Origin: Protula sp. h YS-2021 | Taxonomy: Eukaryota; Annelida; Polychaeta; Sabellida; Serpulidae | Direction of reading: 5' to 3' | NCBI GenBank assembly: GCA_949752745.1 | Contig: OX457031.1 | Span: 48,255,257 to 48,319,256 of the forward strand | Length of the DNA: 64,000 nt | Shown: positions 37,822 to 52,690 of the stretch, piece by piece | Layout: every line of letters starts with the position of its first letter | Position numbering within the stretch: position 1 is the first letter of the stretch | Notes under the pieces: generated by a model | What the model was told of the DNA's origin: nothing | The model's input: the letters and a program-made list of their open reading frames with translations, nothing else | The model's database searches: none | Translations under genes and position numbers: made by a program

Positions 37822-40800
37822 AAACATTGCCCTTACTGGTCAAAACTTAAAGGTAAAGATATTTTCATATCAAGGATTAGCTTGTTTCTAGTAACCGTCT
37901 AAATTAATTTTATAATTTCCTTTTCACAACAAAACCTTGAAACCCCTTTTCATAAAGAAATGTTCAATCCGTACTAACATGTCCGTTTCAAAAATCGGCA
38001 GTTATTAAATTCCGAAGCCTTTTTTCAATTTCAAAACTGTATCTCACCGATTTAAATTGACAAATTTATCTCACAATATGGTGTTTTCACAACGAAATCA
38101 AAGTGCATCTGATAGGCAATTACTCATTGCGATACGTCACAGTATGATTAGCGCCTGCGCATTACGGCAAATACTTTCTGTGCACAAAAGACAGTGAGGC
38201 ACACAGGTGGCAGGCCGGGTGAGGAAACATACACAGAGCATTTTCCAAAAGAGGGAGGGAGTTCTCACCCGAGCAACAATCACAGAAATACTTTTAAATC
38301 GTTGACATCTAAAATGCCATTTTTCATTTTGCTTTCTCAAAATAATATTTTTGATTCTCCATATGTATTCTTGATCTCAAAAAAATAATTTACTGATACC
38401 ATTAAAAAATTTGTGATATCAAAAAATATTTATTGATCGAAATTGAGATTTGGCCCTCAAATTTTCGTTTTTGTTATCAAGCATTGAACTTTTTGATCTC
38501 TAAAGATCAATTTCAAACATTATATAATGATGATTGATATAAAAAAATATCTTTAAATATACCTAAATATTGAGTAATTTCAAAAGCAAAATTTTGAGAT
38601 CAAGACTACATTTAAATATATCAAAATATAATTACAGATATCAAAAATTAATTTTTGATATTAGAAGAATGACTTTTTGAGATTAAAATGTTTAATCTTT
38701 ATATCAGTGATAGTCACTGATTGTCATATTAGATGTAAAAATGCCATTCCGACAATAAACCCATCTAGATGGAAATTAAAAACAATACACATCTCGGTCA
38801 ATATTCAATGAAACGCACATTTTTTCCCAATAAAAAAGAAAGAGCTTATCGGAAATAAGCGGAGGTCGATTTTCAACATTCTCTTTTATAGACAAAATAC
38901 GAAGTGTCATAAAGATTGTGATTTTCCTACTTTATATTGTTCTTCGCGCATATGAATGTGAATAGTTAACTTGCCTGTTGTTTGTTCAGCTGCTACAAAT
39001 AAGCGTTTGTGATCACTTGGTATTTGCTGAAATTCTGTACAAATGCAGCACACTCGTTATAAATCCAGCATGCTCATCATAAATCCAGTATACTGGTTAA
39101 ATATACAGCTTATTCTTTAGAAATTCAGCATGCTCGTTATTAATATATCGTGCTAGTTAGAGATTCAGCATGCTCGTTAGAAATTTCAAAACGGTTACAT
39201 CAAAATAAATAACTATGCACAAACTCTTTTAGTTTCGATAGTTCACATGAAAAAAGACTTTAAGACTTTTAGGATGTGTTTTATTTGAATGAGGTTTATT
39301 GCCTTGCGTTGTTGTGATATGGCTAATTAAGCGGTTTGTCGCGGTTGAAGTGTTTCGTTTTCACAACAGGAATAATTACTTGTGTAAACTTCATCCGATT
39401 TATCTTTTTAAAGCAAGCATGGTTTGTACGTGGGTAAGTAACAGTGGATTCTTTGGCACCACCAGCTGTTAAGACCTTTGAAGAAAGACTCACTTAAACT
39501 GAGCAACCTCGGCTTGTTTAAGCAGATAGACCGACGCCACGCTGAAAGACCATTCGAACCTCAAGCGTCGTGCGGATTCTTTTCATTTATCGTCAAAACC
39601 TCAAAATTTTATTGGTTTGTAAATTACCCCCGAAAAAGCGAAAAATCAGCACCATGCGTTGCAATATATTATTCCTTGGCTGGCTTTCACCCGTGAGTGT
39701 TACGAACGGAAGATTCACTATCAAACGTGTGGTCGTGAGCTAATGCCGCAGGAGACTTCTACCAAAACGGACCGTTCTGTTAATTGCTTATTCATATTTT
39801 GCCTTCTTTTTTGGATGTTCCTCAAAGTCTTTTTATATGAAGTTATAGGAAAAATTATTTGACTGCTTATTTAGAATTATAAAGGGTACTAAAATTATAA
39901 TATATAGTCATATTACTTTAGCTCAAAGGTCAAAGCTAACCTGAGATTATGGCTATCGCAATCACATAGTTTTGTTTTATTTCTTAATAAATATAGCCAA
40001 AAATGTAGCTCTTGTTTAATTTTTCGAAAATATCAGTAACAGAATCTGCTTTGAAAGGTTTTCATTCATTAAAAGTTGAGAAATTTGGCCGCCATTTGTT
40101 TCTTGGGCTGCTACCTAATAGGCAATTATTATCACGTGGTTTTGCTGGAATTCTGGATAAAGCCAGAGCACTCCGCAGCCATTCTTTTACAACTAAAATG
40201 CAGGCAAAATTGTTTTTAAATATTTAAAAACAGGAATTTAAAAATAGCTATAAGTTTCAAACACATATACTAAAAATTCCACATTCCTGTTCCCCTTGAT
40301 TTGTTCATACGTGTCTAGATTTAACAGGGGTTTAAAAAGTGATAATACTCAGGTACATATTTCACAGTACATGTACAAAAATTTCATTTTATTTACAAAT
40401 AAATTCAGCCAAAACGAAGTAATTCTTGTTTCACTTTCATGGAAATTATCATCAAAACGAAGAATATTTAACTAAATAGTAAAAAGAAAAGGAAAATAAT
40501 TAGCTTTCCAACAGGAGGACAGAAATTGAGTAATAAGGTTTTTGGCATGAAAATCAAATGAAAAGCAAAACTGTATACATTTTTTCTCATAAAAATTAAA
40601 GATCTCATCGAAAAATAAATCTTTTTTTACAGTCAAATTAGGGATTGTTGTCAATATCTTGATTTTCATATCCTAGAAACCTTTTTAATGTGTAGATAAA
40701 TATGAATAGTTATATCGCCTGTTGTTTGTTGAGCTGCTCCGAATAGGCGTTTGTGATTACTTGGTATTTGTTAGAATTCTGTAAGAATGCGGAATGCTCG

Positions 40801-43445
40801 AGATCCAGCATGCTCCTTTGAAATTAGAAAACGCTTACATGGAGATAAAATAACTAAGCAGAAAGTCTTTTCATTTCGATAGTACACATGAAAAAAGACT
40901 TTTAGACTTTTGGGATGTGTTTTATTTGAATGAGGTTTATTGCCGTGGGTTGTTGCGATAAGGCTAATTAAGCGGTTTGTCTCCAGTAAAGTGCGTTCTT
41001 TTCACAACAGGAATAATTACTTGTGAAGACTTCATCCGATTTATCGTTTAAAAGCAAGCATGAGCAGTGCGTGGGCAAGTAAAAGTAGATTCTTTGGCGC
41101 CAGCTGTTAAGGCCTTTGAAGACAAACTCGCTTAAACTGAGCAACCTCAGAGTATTAAAGCAGAACAATCGACGCCACCCTGAAAGACCTTCGTCAGCAT
41201 TGGGAAATAAAGAGGAGTGCTGGTTCATTTAATTTGTGGTCAAAACTTCCTAATTTTATTACTTTGTAAATTACCCCTGAAAAACAAAATACCCGTACCG
41301 AACTTTGGAATATATTATACTTTGGCTGGCTGTTACCCGTGATTGCTACAATTATATCCTGGAAGATTCACAATCAAACATGTGGTCGTGAGCTAATGCC
41401 GCAAGAGAGTTCTACCGCAACTGTTCCTCAAATTGTGTTTATATAAAGTTAAAAGAAAACTATTTGACTGCCTATTTAGAATCAACAGGGCTATAAAAGC
41501 TATAATATATATAGTCATGTTACTTTAACTTAAAAGTCAAAGCTTATCTTCGATTATGGCTCTTGCACATCAAATAATTTTCTTTTATTTCTTAATATAT
41601 TTAGGCAAAAAGAAGTAATTCTTGTCTTTTTTAAATTATCAGAAACAAAGGTGTTAATTTAAAAGGTTTTTCACCCATAAAAAGCAGAATAATTGTCCCA
41701 CCTTTTGTTTTCCACTGTTGCCTAATGAGCGATTACTATCACGTGGTCTTTGCTGAAATTTTGGCTAAAATCAGCGCGATTCACAGCTATCCTTTTATAA
41801 CTAACATGCAGGCAAAATTGTTGAAAATTGAAATCTTAAAACTCAAAATGCTGACACTAAACATTGATATCGTTGGTTTTGTGGATACTTATCTAGAAGC
41901 AACAGGGATTTTAAAAGTGATAATACTCACCAATGTTATTCAAACACCCGGGTAAAACTTGTCTCCAAGTTTAGCTACCGGATATAAAAAATGGTTTTAT
42001 TTATAAATAGCTTCAGCCAAAACAAAGCAATACCTGTTTTATTTTCCTGGGAAATATCATCAAAGTGGAGGGTATTTAATTAAATAGCACAAACAGGAGA
42101 AAAACCATTACCTTTCTAACAGCAGGTCAGAAACTGAGCAATAAGGTCTTTAAATATCTAATGAAAAGCAAAACTATATACCGGGGATTTCAATAACGAT
42201 AGGGTCTCCAAGTAGTCATCATAATGGTATTTCTATTATTTTTTATTATTTTGGTTATTTTTTAATAATTTTCGTTTATTTTTTCTTTACATATCATATT
42301 GCAAATTTATTAAGCTTTTATCCAATTATTCTGGAACTTGTAAGTTTTAAACGAAGGCTCGATTTCAGTTATTATCAAAAAACAACAGTCGCAAATGTAT
42401 ATGGCAGTGAAGACAAGCCATTCCTTGGAATTTTCATTTTGCTAAAATGCAAGCACATATCAATTTAGGAAAACTTTGCTCAGTCGGATTTTCAATCTGC
42501 AGTAGATCATGATTTGTTATATGATAAATACCAAAAGCCGCATCCACTTTCTCTTGACTAATCTTCTCTGACCATGAGAAACCTAGTGAATAAGCCCAGT
42601 CTATCACACAAACACTCCACTTCAAGCCCATATGTACACCCTTCCGAAACAAAAATTCAAGCTATCTTGCCTAAGGTACATGTAGGCTTACATTTTGCGA
42701 ATTATATTACAACAGAGTTGCGTAGAGTCAAAATAACTCAGCTAAATCGAAGACAACGATCGACAGACAAATGACTGATATCACACACGGCGACGGATAG
42801 GGCAACACACATCCTTTTACGTCGGACGCTTATTTTACTTTTGATGTTATTGCCACTTTGTAAAGAGACTCACTGCTTTTTCTCCATCAGTGGATCAGAG
42901 AGTCTGAACTCTCTAGACTATCCCATTTTTGATGAACAACGATGCCGAAACCTGGTTTTAGCTAATGTTGAACACACATGAATAAAAGTGTTAGTAATCA
43001 AGGTCCCTCAGTCTGTGAAATGCAATATTATATATTTAGTTTTCACTTTCTGTGTTGTTTTTTGCTTGCCCCTATTCGTCCAGTCACAAACAGTTACAGT
43101 ATTTAGGTTGAATCGAAATAATACTTCACATATGCACTCAAGGCTCAATGGCGATTAAGACAGAATCTGCTTATGCGTTGATCCTCACCAGAAAATATGA
43201 AATGATGAGACTGCTATCTGTCGTTTATCCATATGCGAAAAGTAAATAGGTGAAATTGAAATACTTTGAGCGGCTTGCGTAACACTGTGCAGTATCTAAA
43301 AGTTGACCAGATGATGTGTAAAACCACGGGATTCTTAAATTGAAAGTTTAATAAAACTGCTCCTACACATGTTAAAATTGTGCAGACGTTCTAAATAACA
43401 AAAAGACACCATGATACAAAAAGTGGCCGATTCAGCAAATAGAAA
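37675..43445 (+). repeat. Macrosatellite unit 11, a double unit (one and a half passes)
   Basis: ATT (37,672-37,821), insert X (37,890-38,320), B (38,325-38,770), C (39,000-39,190), D (39,200-39,810), G (39,830-40,050), H (40,080-40,290), I (40,300-40,450), a short J-like start (40,490-40,570), then again C (40,620-40,825), D (40,850-41,410), G (41,440-41,670), H (41,690-41,870), I (41,880-42,070), J (42,110-42,440), E (42,470-43,020), F (43,050-43,440). The second pass lacks ATT and B. The ORFs 38,194-38,388, 39,478-39,696 and 42,574-42,774 cover repeat modules and are not conserved. Confidence 0.7.
37890..38320. repeat. Insert X, copy 2 (431 bp)
   Basis: The same insert as at 33,438-33,895, at the same point in block B, with small indels (AGTAACCGTCTAAATTAA on the left, ACATCTAAAATGCCAT on the right). 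A central part from GTATCTCACCGATTTAAATT to CTGCGCATTACGGCAAATAC is practically unchanged between the copies. A shared insertion point means the insert arrived once and was duplicated with the unit. Confidence 0.75.
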
Positions 43446-43449
43446 ACTC

Positions 43450-45660
<2,211 letters not shown>

Positions 45661-47329
45661 TAACACTGGGCGCAAGTGACATAACTTTAAGGTAAAGTTC
45701 ACCGTAAAAGCTTATGTAACAAGTAAGATTTGTTTTATACATCTCGTGACTGCTTGTATGAAGTTACTTGATTTGTGTTGTCCATCAATTAACTTGATTT
45801 TTCATAATGGAAGGCTCTAAGAACGCGACCATTTAAAAGTAGTCCTAGTTGCGACAGGTACTATTTGCCAGATCGCACTTTTTGCAAGGTGGTCCTATCT
45901 TCTAGGTGATCTTTTTGCGAGGCTATGTGGTAGTTTCGGTTATAGGATGTTTATAAAACGTGAAAACAGCGTGTGGAATTAGAAGGTGTCAATTTATATA
46001 TTTATGCGTAATTGCAATCATGGAACAAAAGATAGACAGGGTATTACATTGATAGGCATGAGTGCACAATGTTTTCCTTTCCGTTTCTTTTGACGGGGGT
46101 TACAGTTCTGAAAATCTGAGGGAGACGCGGAGTTCTGAATGAAAAACCACACCTCTTTCTAACTGACCTTCCTGCGTCTCGCCTTGAAGTCACCACTTTC
46201 TCCTTTTGGATACAGGTATTATGGTGGTAAGCCACTCCCTGGGTTCTGTGTGTTTCAGCAAAATTTTATCGTATCACTAAAATTACCAAAAGAGTTCCTA
46301 ATTTACTTTGAATGCAATACTGCAAGCTGAAAGATAATTTTCTCAAGGAAACTCTTCAGAATTAAATGCTTGCACATACCGCCATGGCTTGACTTTCAGT
46401 GGAGAGCACTCACGTACATATCTATTGCCATCACTTTTAAAATCGGCAACTAAATTTGGAGTGCGAACTTTCCAACTGAACTGTAAAACCATCGTAATTT
46501 TAACTCCTAAACCACAGGGTGTCAGATTTAATTTTCAACATGGCATTTCACTAACTCCTACATTCATGCGTGTGATGGTAGCTGCAACACATGTTACTGT
46601 GGTCATAGAAGGAAAACTTTACAAAAACTTACATTTTTGTCCGCCTTTTTCTTGAACGTATAGGACTGTTCTGGCCAGTCCGCGCCAACCGAGTGTCATC
46701 TTAAATTTATCTACCTTTTTGCGTAATTTTAGACATAAATGGCAACACATAGGCTACCAAGTGGATCTTGGGCTGTGCTAATTACATGGTAGCTTACATA
46801 CTCGGCAAAAAAACTGAGTCAAATGTAAAAGTGTTCTATATGCTAAGCTATTTTAATGTAGTGCGCACTGCTTTTAGTTATATTTGTTTTATTATTTTAT
46901 ACTTAATTGGCATGGGGCATTGTCTTTCTTTGCAACATTGTACATGTAAGACCTTTTATAATAACCTTGCTTGTGACGTTCTTCACCACACCTTAGTATC
47001 AATAACCGATGATCACGAACCACAGCACAACTAAACATACCCGTTCTTTGAATTGATGTTCTGGAATAAATTTACACGAAACAACTACAGACTCTACCTT
47101 TGACCTGGCTATTTGTGAACACAGTTAGATTGGTAAGCAATTTTATCAGGCTAAGACACACTCTAGCCAAATTGGACCAAAAGATTTATTCTGGCAATAC
47201 CCGAACAATATAGCGTCCCTGTTGCAGTGCTGTGACCATGCCATCGATGGCCCGTCAGTAGGTTACGCCTAGCGAGACCTGGATTAAGAACATTTCAAGA
47301 AAACGTTTGTGTTGTAACAGATGGGGTTC
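45661..47329. other. Unassigned sequence right of the macrosatellite
   Basis: Base composition is more balanced than in the array and none of its modules is present. ORFs at 46,389-46,655 and 46,768-47,034 (88 codons each) show no motif I recognise and no clear splice context. The remainder may include the decayed end of the Ty3/gypsy element whose identified parts begin at about 47,330, but no LTR could be recognised by eye. Confidence 0.4.
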
Positions 47330-47660
47330 GTTATCCCCATTTCTTGTGGGTTCTTGTGGGATATCATAAAAATATCGGTATCACATAAAAAATATTTCAA
47401 AATCTCATGAATAATTTATGTTTCTCGGTGCTGTTGTGCATTGTCTGTTGATCTGCATGTTTCAAACTTTCCACAATTTTCTTTGGCATGTGCTGTGATC
47501 TTGGACCAACATATGTATATATATAGTCTTATGGTGAGAATTAATCTATTGATGCGCCTGCGGGTTTTTTTAGCACGGATGAAAAGCAAAGAACTGTGCG
47601 AGGATAAAAACGAAAATTCACGAAATGTGTACCAGTGTTCGTAAGACAATGTACACAACT
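47330..47660 (-). pseudogene. Possible Ty3/gypsy integrase zinc-finger remnant
   Basis: The minus frame gives KFETCRSTDNAQQHRET, then a stop, then IIHEI. The order matches the gypsy integrase zinc-binding segment, where two cysteines in a CxxC are followed by a run ending QQKEPLxxHEIP; here the first cysteine would be replaced by phenylalanine. It lies about 450 bp downstream of the RNase H piece in the correct order. Surrounding frames are broken. This is a tentative call based on one short motif. Confidence 0.4.
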
Positions 47661-48104
47661 TTGCAGTTCATTTATTATATTATATTTATTTATATAAATT
47701 TATACATTATTTATTTATCTCATAGTGTAATATCAGAGGCCATCAAGGGTTCCATATCTGTCTCTGCGTTTAATTATAAAGTTGAGCATTATAACGCTTT
47801 AACTAAACTTTTAAAACTTCGCTAATCACGTGTACCGAAAAAATCCTTCATAAAGCCCACAGACGTCTTACTTAATTTGCTAATTCTTTAATTACAGTCA
47901 CAGATTAAAGAGCTTTTCACCACCAGAGAACTTTGTAAATTTAATCCCCGCCTTCAATTATCATATCTTCTTTGATCCTCAATGGAGCATTAATCTACAG
48001 CCACATTTATCTTTGAAACCTGGGAATTTTCTACATAATCTTGATGAATCTACATCTAAGACTGTTTCAAGAACTTGTCAACACCAGACAACTCTGTAAA
48101 TTTA

Positions 48105-48477
48105 ATTCTTGCCCTCGTGCGTGCTGTGATCTGATGCTGGACCTGTTGTTGTAATCAAACTGGCACGTGAAGTGGTATCCGGAGTGAAAAACTGAGATCC
48201 CGTGTTTGATGCAACTGTTGTAGTATGTGCTTGAAATCTGAAAAGCTTTCTTTGTAGTCTCTTATGAGCGTAGATGCCCGGATTTTCACGATGCTTTCAA
48301 AGGGTTTATTGTCAGTGTGTGCCATAGGTTATCTGTTGGAAATCCAATCTCCTTAGTAGAATTGTATGAATAGTTCTAATTCAATTTGCACATGATTTGT
48401 TTTCTTGGATCGGAGCAACAGTGACCCAAATCCTATTGGCTTATTATCTTGGAGAAATACTGCAGCGATTCCTAACC
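48105..48477 (-). pseudogene. Ty3/gypsy RNase H remnant
   Basis: In broken minus-strand frames, GIAAVFLQDNKPIGFGS and then KKTNHVQIELELF follow directly after the RT connection region. These resemble the RNase H start of gypsy elements (GLGAVLLQDGKPIAYAS..., ...YAQIEKELLA). Further on, a short HTDNKPFES piece resembles the SDHKPLE motif, and RLQRKLFRFQ resembles RLQRMLLRLQ of the domain's end. At least two frame changes and stop codons are present, so it is inactive. Confidence 0.7.
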
Positions 48478-48930
48478 TTAAGCTGTAGCACCCGATTGCT
48501 CGGTTTGGGGTCGAAATAGTTCAACTTGCCGGCTAGTTATCATTTCTTTGACTACATTAAACACCTTTTCTTGCTCGTCTTCCCATGCAAATGGGTCATC
48601 TTTTCGTGTTTGTTTGCGAATGGGATTGATCATATCTAAGAGAATGGGTACATAGATGATCAGATAATTAGCCATACCCATCAGTCGTCATGATGGTCGA
48701 CTTGATGTGTTCAAGATAGCCTCAGTTTTCGTGTTGTCAGTTTTCAGTCCCTCTGGGGTGAGCGTGTTACCCTAGCGTGAAATGTATTTTTAACGGAGCT
48801 TTATTTTATCTTTGTAGCCTGACCGATTTTTCACATCTTTTCAACAATGCAGCCATGTTTGCTTCATATTCGTTTTGTCCTTTTCTCACCACATAAATGT
48901 CATCCATATACTCCATTTTATCCATCTAAT
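48478..48930 (-). pseudogene. Ty3/gypsy reverse transcriptase remnant (catalytic box onward)
   Basis: YMDD, the catalytic aspartate box of the polymerase, is at 48,899-48,910 on the minus strand. It is followed in the expected order by ANMAALLKRCEKS, LTPEGLKTDNTKTEAILN (other frame) and the open frame 48,478-48,681 with GMANYLIIYVPILLDMI and DPFAWEDEQEKVFNVVK. This is the gypsy thumb/connection pattern (HLLTPEGLKPDPxKVxAI, GMxNYLxKFIPNL, FxWxxxQExAF). Several stops and frame shifts are present. Sequence upstream of YMDD is too short for a full palm domain, so an internal deletion is likely. Confidence 0.8.
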
Positions 48931-49521
48931 ACTTTATTTAGGACTTGTCACTAGAGCACTTTAGTCGGAAGGGAAGATTCAGAAATCAGAAATCTGGTGT
49001 CTTTGAATCGAGTACTGGTGGCCGTCAGCTTGCTAGCTTCAAGTGACAGACGTAAATTCCAGTACCTATCATTTATATTTGTCACGGAAAATATCTTGGA
49101 GCCACCTGGTATGGTCGTGTAGCAGAGGTTGTGTTGAGCGGCTGGCGGTCTATGCAGACTCCTTTCTTGACGCCGGGATTTTTATGGTGACAAGACTTGA
49201 CATTGGGTTCGGTGAGGCCACTTTTATCTTCTCTGACTGCTCTGATTCGGCTACTGTATTTTCTTTCACGGTGACTAATTTTATCTGCTGACCAGCACGG
49301 AAGGACTAATACTAATGTTACCCTTTGATCACCACCAACTGTATATGAAACCATATAGATACCACAATTCTTCACACTTTTCATTGGATTTTTTGTCTCA
49401 CTGTTGTCATGGATGTATTATACAGTTTCAGTCTTGTAGTTGTCGGCTCAAATGCATTCCTCTTTGTACCTGGCTTTTGACATAACTTTTTTTCGTGTTT
49501 TCTTTTCAGCTAATTACTTTA
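48931..49521 (-). pseudogene. Degenerate protease / RT N-terminal region of the Ty3/gypsy element
   Basis: The stretch lies between the gag zinc knuckle and the RT catalytic box, where protease and the RT fingers are expected. The minus ORF 49,082-49,384 (100 codons) sits here, but a protease DTG/DSG motif was not found. Only about 590 bp is present where intact elements have more than 1 kb. The assignment is by position, not motif. Confidence 0.4.
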
Positions 49522-50390
49522 ATGGTTCCTTTTTAAGCAAAAACTGCAGGTTTTCCCGTAGGGCGAGAATTTCTCTCTATGCGAGCGTCCTTTGCCGCAG
49601 TGCTTGCAACATTTCACATACTTAAAATTTTCTTTCGAAGTTGTGTTATTTTGAGCTGGCATGTTGTTAGCGGAGGTCTATTGCGTTTGATACCCGCAGT
49701 TAAGGTCAGTTTCGGCTCTTTTAGCATTAAACGTCGCCCTCGAGAGCCGAAAATCCCTATTACAATTCTCTTCCATTCATCCTTAATAACGACATAATTG
49801 CACGGCAGTGGCAACTGACGTAAATTTGACACAAAGCAATCGAATGCTTCATCACTGTAACACACACGGTTGTTGAAAATATAGTATCAATACACTACAT
49901 TAGTTTCCCTATCTTTGGAAAAGCTTGATAAACTTGTTAATATCGTTCTTTTCGTCATCTGCATCTGCAGCAATCCATTGTAGATTTTAAAGCGTCACTG
50001 CCAAAGCAGGTTAAGAACATTGCTGCCCAATAACAATTGTCTTTGTTTTAGCCCAGTTACAATTTCAGAACTGTTCCAGATTTGTTTACATTTCTTCCAT
50101 TGTGAAGCCACTGGTTAAAAATTTGGAAGGGAATGATATTGTGAATTTGCCACTTTTCTGCTTGCGGTGGCCTGCCATTTTGAGTCTTTGTTTCTCGGAT
50201 TCTGCCATATTATCCATTTGATTGAGGTCCGCGTATTCTCGTTGAACGCGCTTTTTAGGGGGATTGCCTCTACTGTCCTGGTTGATAAGTGTGCGGGTGT
50301 TAACATCCTCGAGTTTGAGCGAATTGATGAGTTGCCAAATGGAAGGGTGCTAGAAGCCAACTAGGTGAACATCTGCTCCAGTACCCCAGC
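49522..50390 (-). pseudogene. Ty3/gypsy gag remnant with zinc knuckle
   Basis: On the minus strand, a start-like ORF (50,115-50,360) is followed by broken frames with DEKNDINKFIKLF, then the frame 49,614-49,865 with DEAFDCFVSNLRQL and RRLMLKEPKLTLTAGI. The last two match gypsy gag motifs of the type (EAIDxFVTxLRxLAxxC, RxRLLxEPDLTLxKAI). CKHCGKGRSHREKF (from 49,608 downward) and CSFCLKRNH form a paired zinc knuckle in which the first knuckle's last cysteine is replaced by phenylalanine. Stops break the frame between segments. Gag would form the particle shell and bind RNA, but this copy cannot. Confidence 0.75.
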
Positions 50391-52330
50391 ACAGTACCAG
50401 TAAAATAATCCCGCGATAATCCCCGCTTGGAGATCACTTAGCAATGTATGCACACAATATTTTAATTGCAATTGACAGGTATGTTCATTCCAAGCTGTCA
50501 TAGCACATTACTTTGGTTGAAGCTTAAAAGGATAGTGCCATTCAAGAAAGTTGATCCCGCACAATAGGTAATTGAAAGATAAAGCAATTGCTATGGAGAC
50601 ATCGCATGCCAGAGGGAATAGTCCCTCTATGCTCTACAGTTCTTCTTAGGCTGCTCTGCCTTCGAAGAGTTTCAGGCCAGCAATATACTTCATTGCTTAG
50701 CACCATTGGGTAGTGCGCCTGTGAGGCTCAATCCTCAAGTGCACCCACAACACAGCAACATCTAAAATGAGGCTTTCGGGTCAACATGTTTTCAAATGGA
50801 ACGCCCAGCCCAAAGAGTACCGGCCACAGTATTATTGCTTTCGAAGCTCATTAACTACATTGTCGTCAGCAGAGATTGTCTTCGCCGCTTCACCTTGCCA
50901 ATTTACACAAAGACATGAAACATAGCAAGAGGGGCAGCCACAGTGGAGAGAAGGGCAGATCTAAAAGAAGTAGAATAAAAAGTGGCGTCACTAAGACAGA
51001 AGGTTTCGTTCCAATTCCGGGTAGACACAGCAGCGCTGGCATCTAGTAACAGATCCCCATGAATTCCAATACTCTTAGTCTTAACATCTTGACAGGGGCG
51101 GAGTCACGGCTTCATTCTCAGCCCCTCCCATGACATCCCGTTCCGACAAGTAATTCAAAAATTGCCGAGATCAGGTTCGTCTTGAGTCGGCGGGACCACG
51201 GAATTAGGGACCAGGCGTTTTGTTTACAACATCTGGAGGAAATCCCATTCTTACCAACGTAATTTCCAGAACATGCGCAGGTGCGGATTCCGCAATCAAA
51301 GCCAGACGACAAAGCCTTATCAGAGACAGATTTGGTGTATTTGTCGACGTCAGCAAGAACAATCTTACATGTTGCGACATTCTCTGAATTTGTAGCAAGA
51401 CTTTAGTTAATATAGACGGCGGTGGCAACCGTGGTGCTAAAACAAGTGAAAAGTTCGGTGATATGTAAAAATCAAAGTCAACTAAGCCACTCTATCAGCC
51501 GTCAGCTAATGTGGAAAAATGTTTTGCAGAGATGTCGCCTGTCGCAAGTCAAGCTAAGAACAACAAGTCCCTATACTAACGAAAGTCAGTTTTTCCCAGA
51601 CAGTTTGCTATCTTGAACGGCCGGCACGTGCAAGATCTCCAAAACAGGATACTGTGAAAACATTACAACTAAGGGCCACAGCGACGGAGGAGCTACCCTT
51701 AGAAAACGTAGTAGGCATTTCCAAAAGCAGATGTGGTCACAACCCATATACCATACAGCGAAGACCGGTATTTTTTCAAGAGTGTGACTAAATCCAAAAC
51801 AATTGACATTCAGCCTAGAGTCTTTCGATGTCAGCACCACTCGTGATTCTGACATAACTATAGAAAGTGTCAGGACAGAAATACGGCCGTCAAACTTTGT
51901 GCCCATGGGGGACCGTCTCCGAACCGTTTTGCACTAATGGAAGAAGAGTGGGAAACTCAGCAAAGTCGTGAGCTGTCTTCGTCAGCCATATTGCTTCCGT
52001 TTATGAAACAAGAAGAAATCAAAAATTCGGTTATAACGTTGCCAAATCATTCAAGACCAAGCCAAATCGGACAGGGATGGTCTTTGATAAAAGGCCTAAC
52101 CCTCATGCTGCAAATATGTTGCAAATATGTTCGTTCTAGTTACGTTAGCTAAGCTAATGCAGTGGATTGAATATTTCGGCTGGTGGCTGTTCCGGGAAGA
52201 CGATGCTTCACTGATGATTTCCTATGCTGTTGTTTCAGGGCGGGAAAAGAGGGGGTGGGCAGGCAGACCCTCATCATAGACAAATGCATGGGTCTCGAAA
52301 TTAAAGAAGTCAGAAATAAAACCAAGGCAG
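50391..52330. other. Unassigned stretch with several short ORFs
   Basis: GC content is nearer 45 per cent here by eye. ORFs occur on both strands (51,204-51,428 minus; 51,586-51,906 minus; 51,937-52,152 plus), none with a recognised motif. The 5' LTR of the minus-strand gypsy element would be expected near the left part, but no duplicate of any terminal sequence was found in the window. Confidence 0.35.
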
Positions 52331-52336
52331 GTACTG

Positions 52337-52690
52337 GTGTTCATCGGGGATCAGTTTGACGAGCATGGGTCGCCCGACGGAACCTATCTTCTGGTTAAAA
52401 ATGAGAGTCTGGTGGAGGCGATGCTACAGGATAGCTACTTGCCGTTGTCGTGTTCTGAAAAACTGCTGAGACTTCTGGTAGCCACGGACGAAAAGAATAG
52501 AATTGCAATATCCGGATCAATTGGTCATAGGGAGCAGTGCGCTCAGCTGTCCTTGGCCACCTCAATCAGAGAAAGTAGTCAGATCGTCACAGCAGTATCA
52601 TTCATGCTGCACGTGATCAGAGACATAGGCAAAGCCACGGTCTCCACCTCCAGGACCCTACCAGGGTCAGCCACCAGTATCAGCCACTAA
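52337..52690 (+). CDS. Unidentified ORF, 117 codons, possible exon or pseudogene fragment
   Basis: The frame is soluble and well mixed in composition, unlike the repeat-derived ORFs: VFIGDQFDEHGSPDGTYLLV, then KNESLVEAMLQDSYLPL and KNRIAISGSIGHREQC. It opens without an ATG (the frame begins at GTG), directly after CCAAGGCAG|GTACTG, and ends with TAA at 52,690. The layout (hydrophobic strand, GD, 'KN.SLVEAML', then a later hydrophobic strand) loosely recalls the P-loop-NTPase-like domains of invertebrate NACHT/Roc proteins, but the similarity is too weak for a call. No signal peptide or membrane segment is seen. Confidence 0.3.
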   Translation: MFIGDQFDEHGSPDGTYLLVKNESLVEAMLQDSYLPLSCSEKLLRLLVATDEKNRIAISGSIGHREQCAQLSLATSIRESSQIVTAVSFMLHVIRDIGKATVSTSRTLPGSATSISH

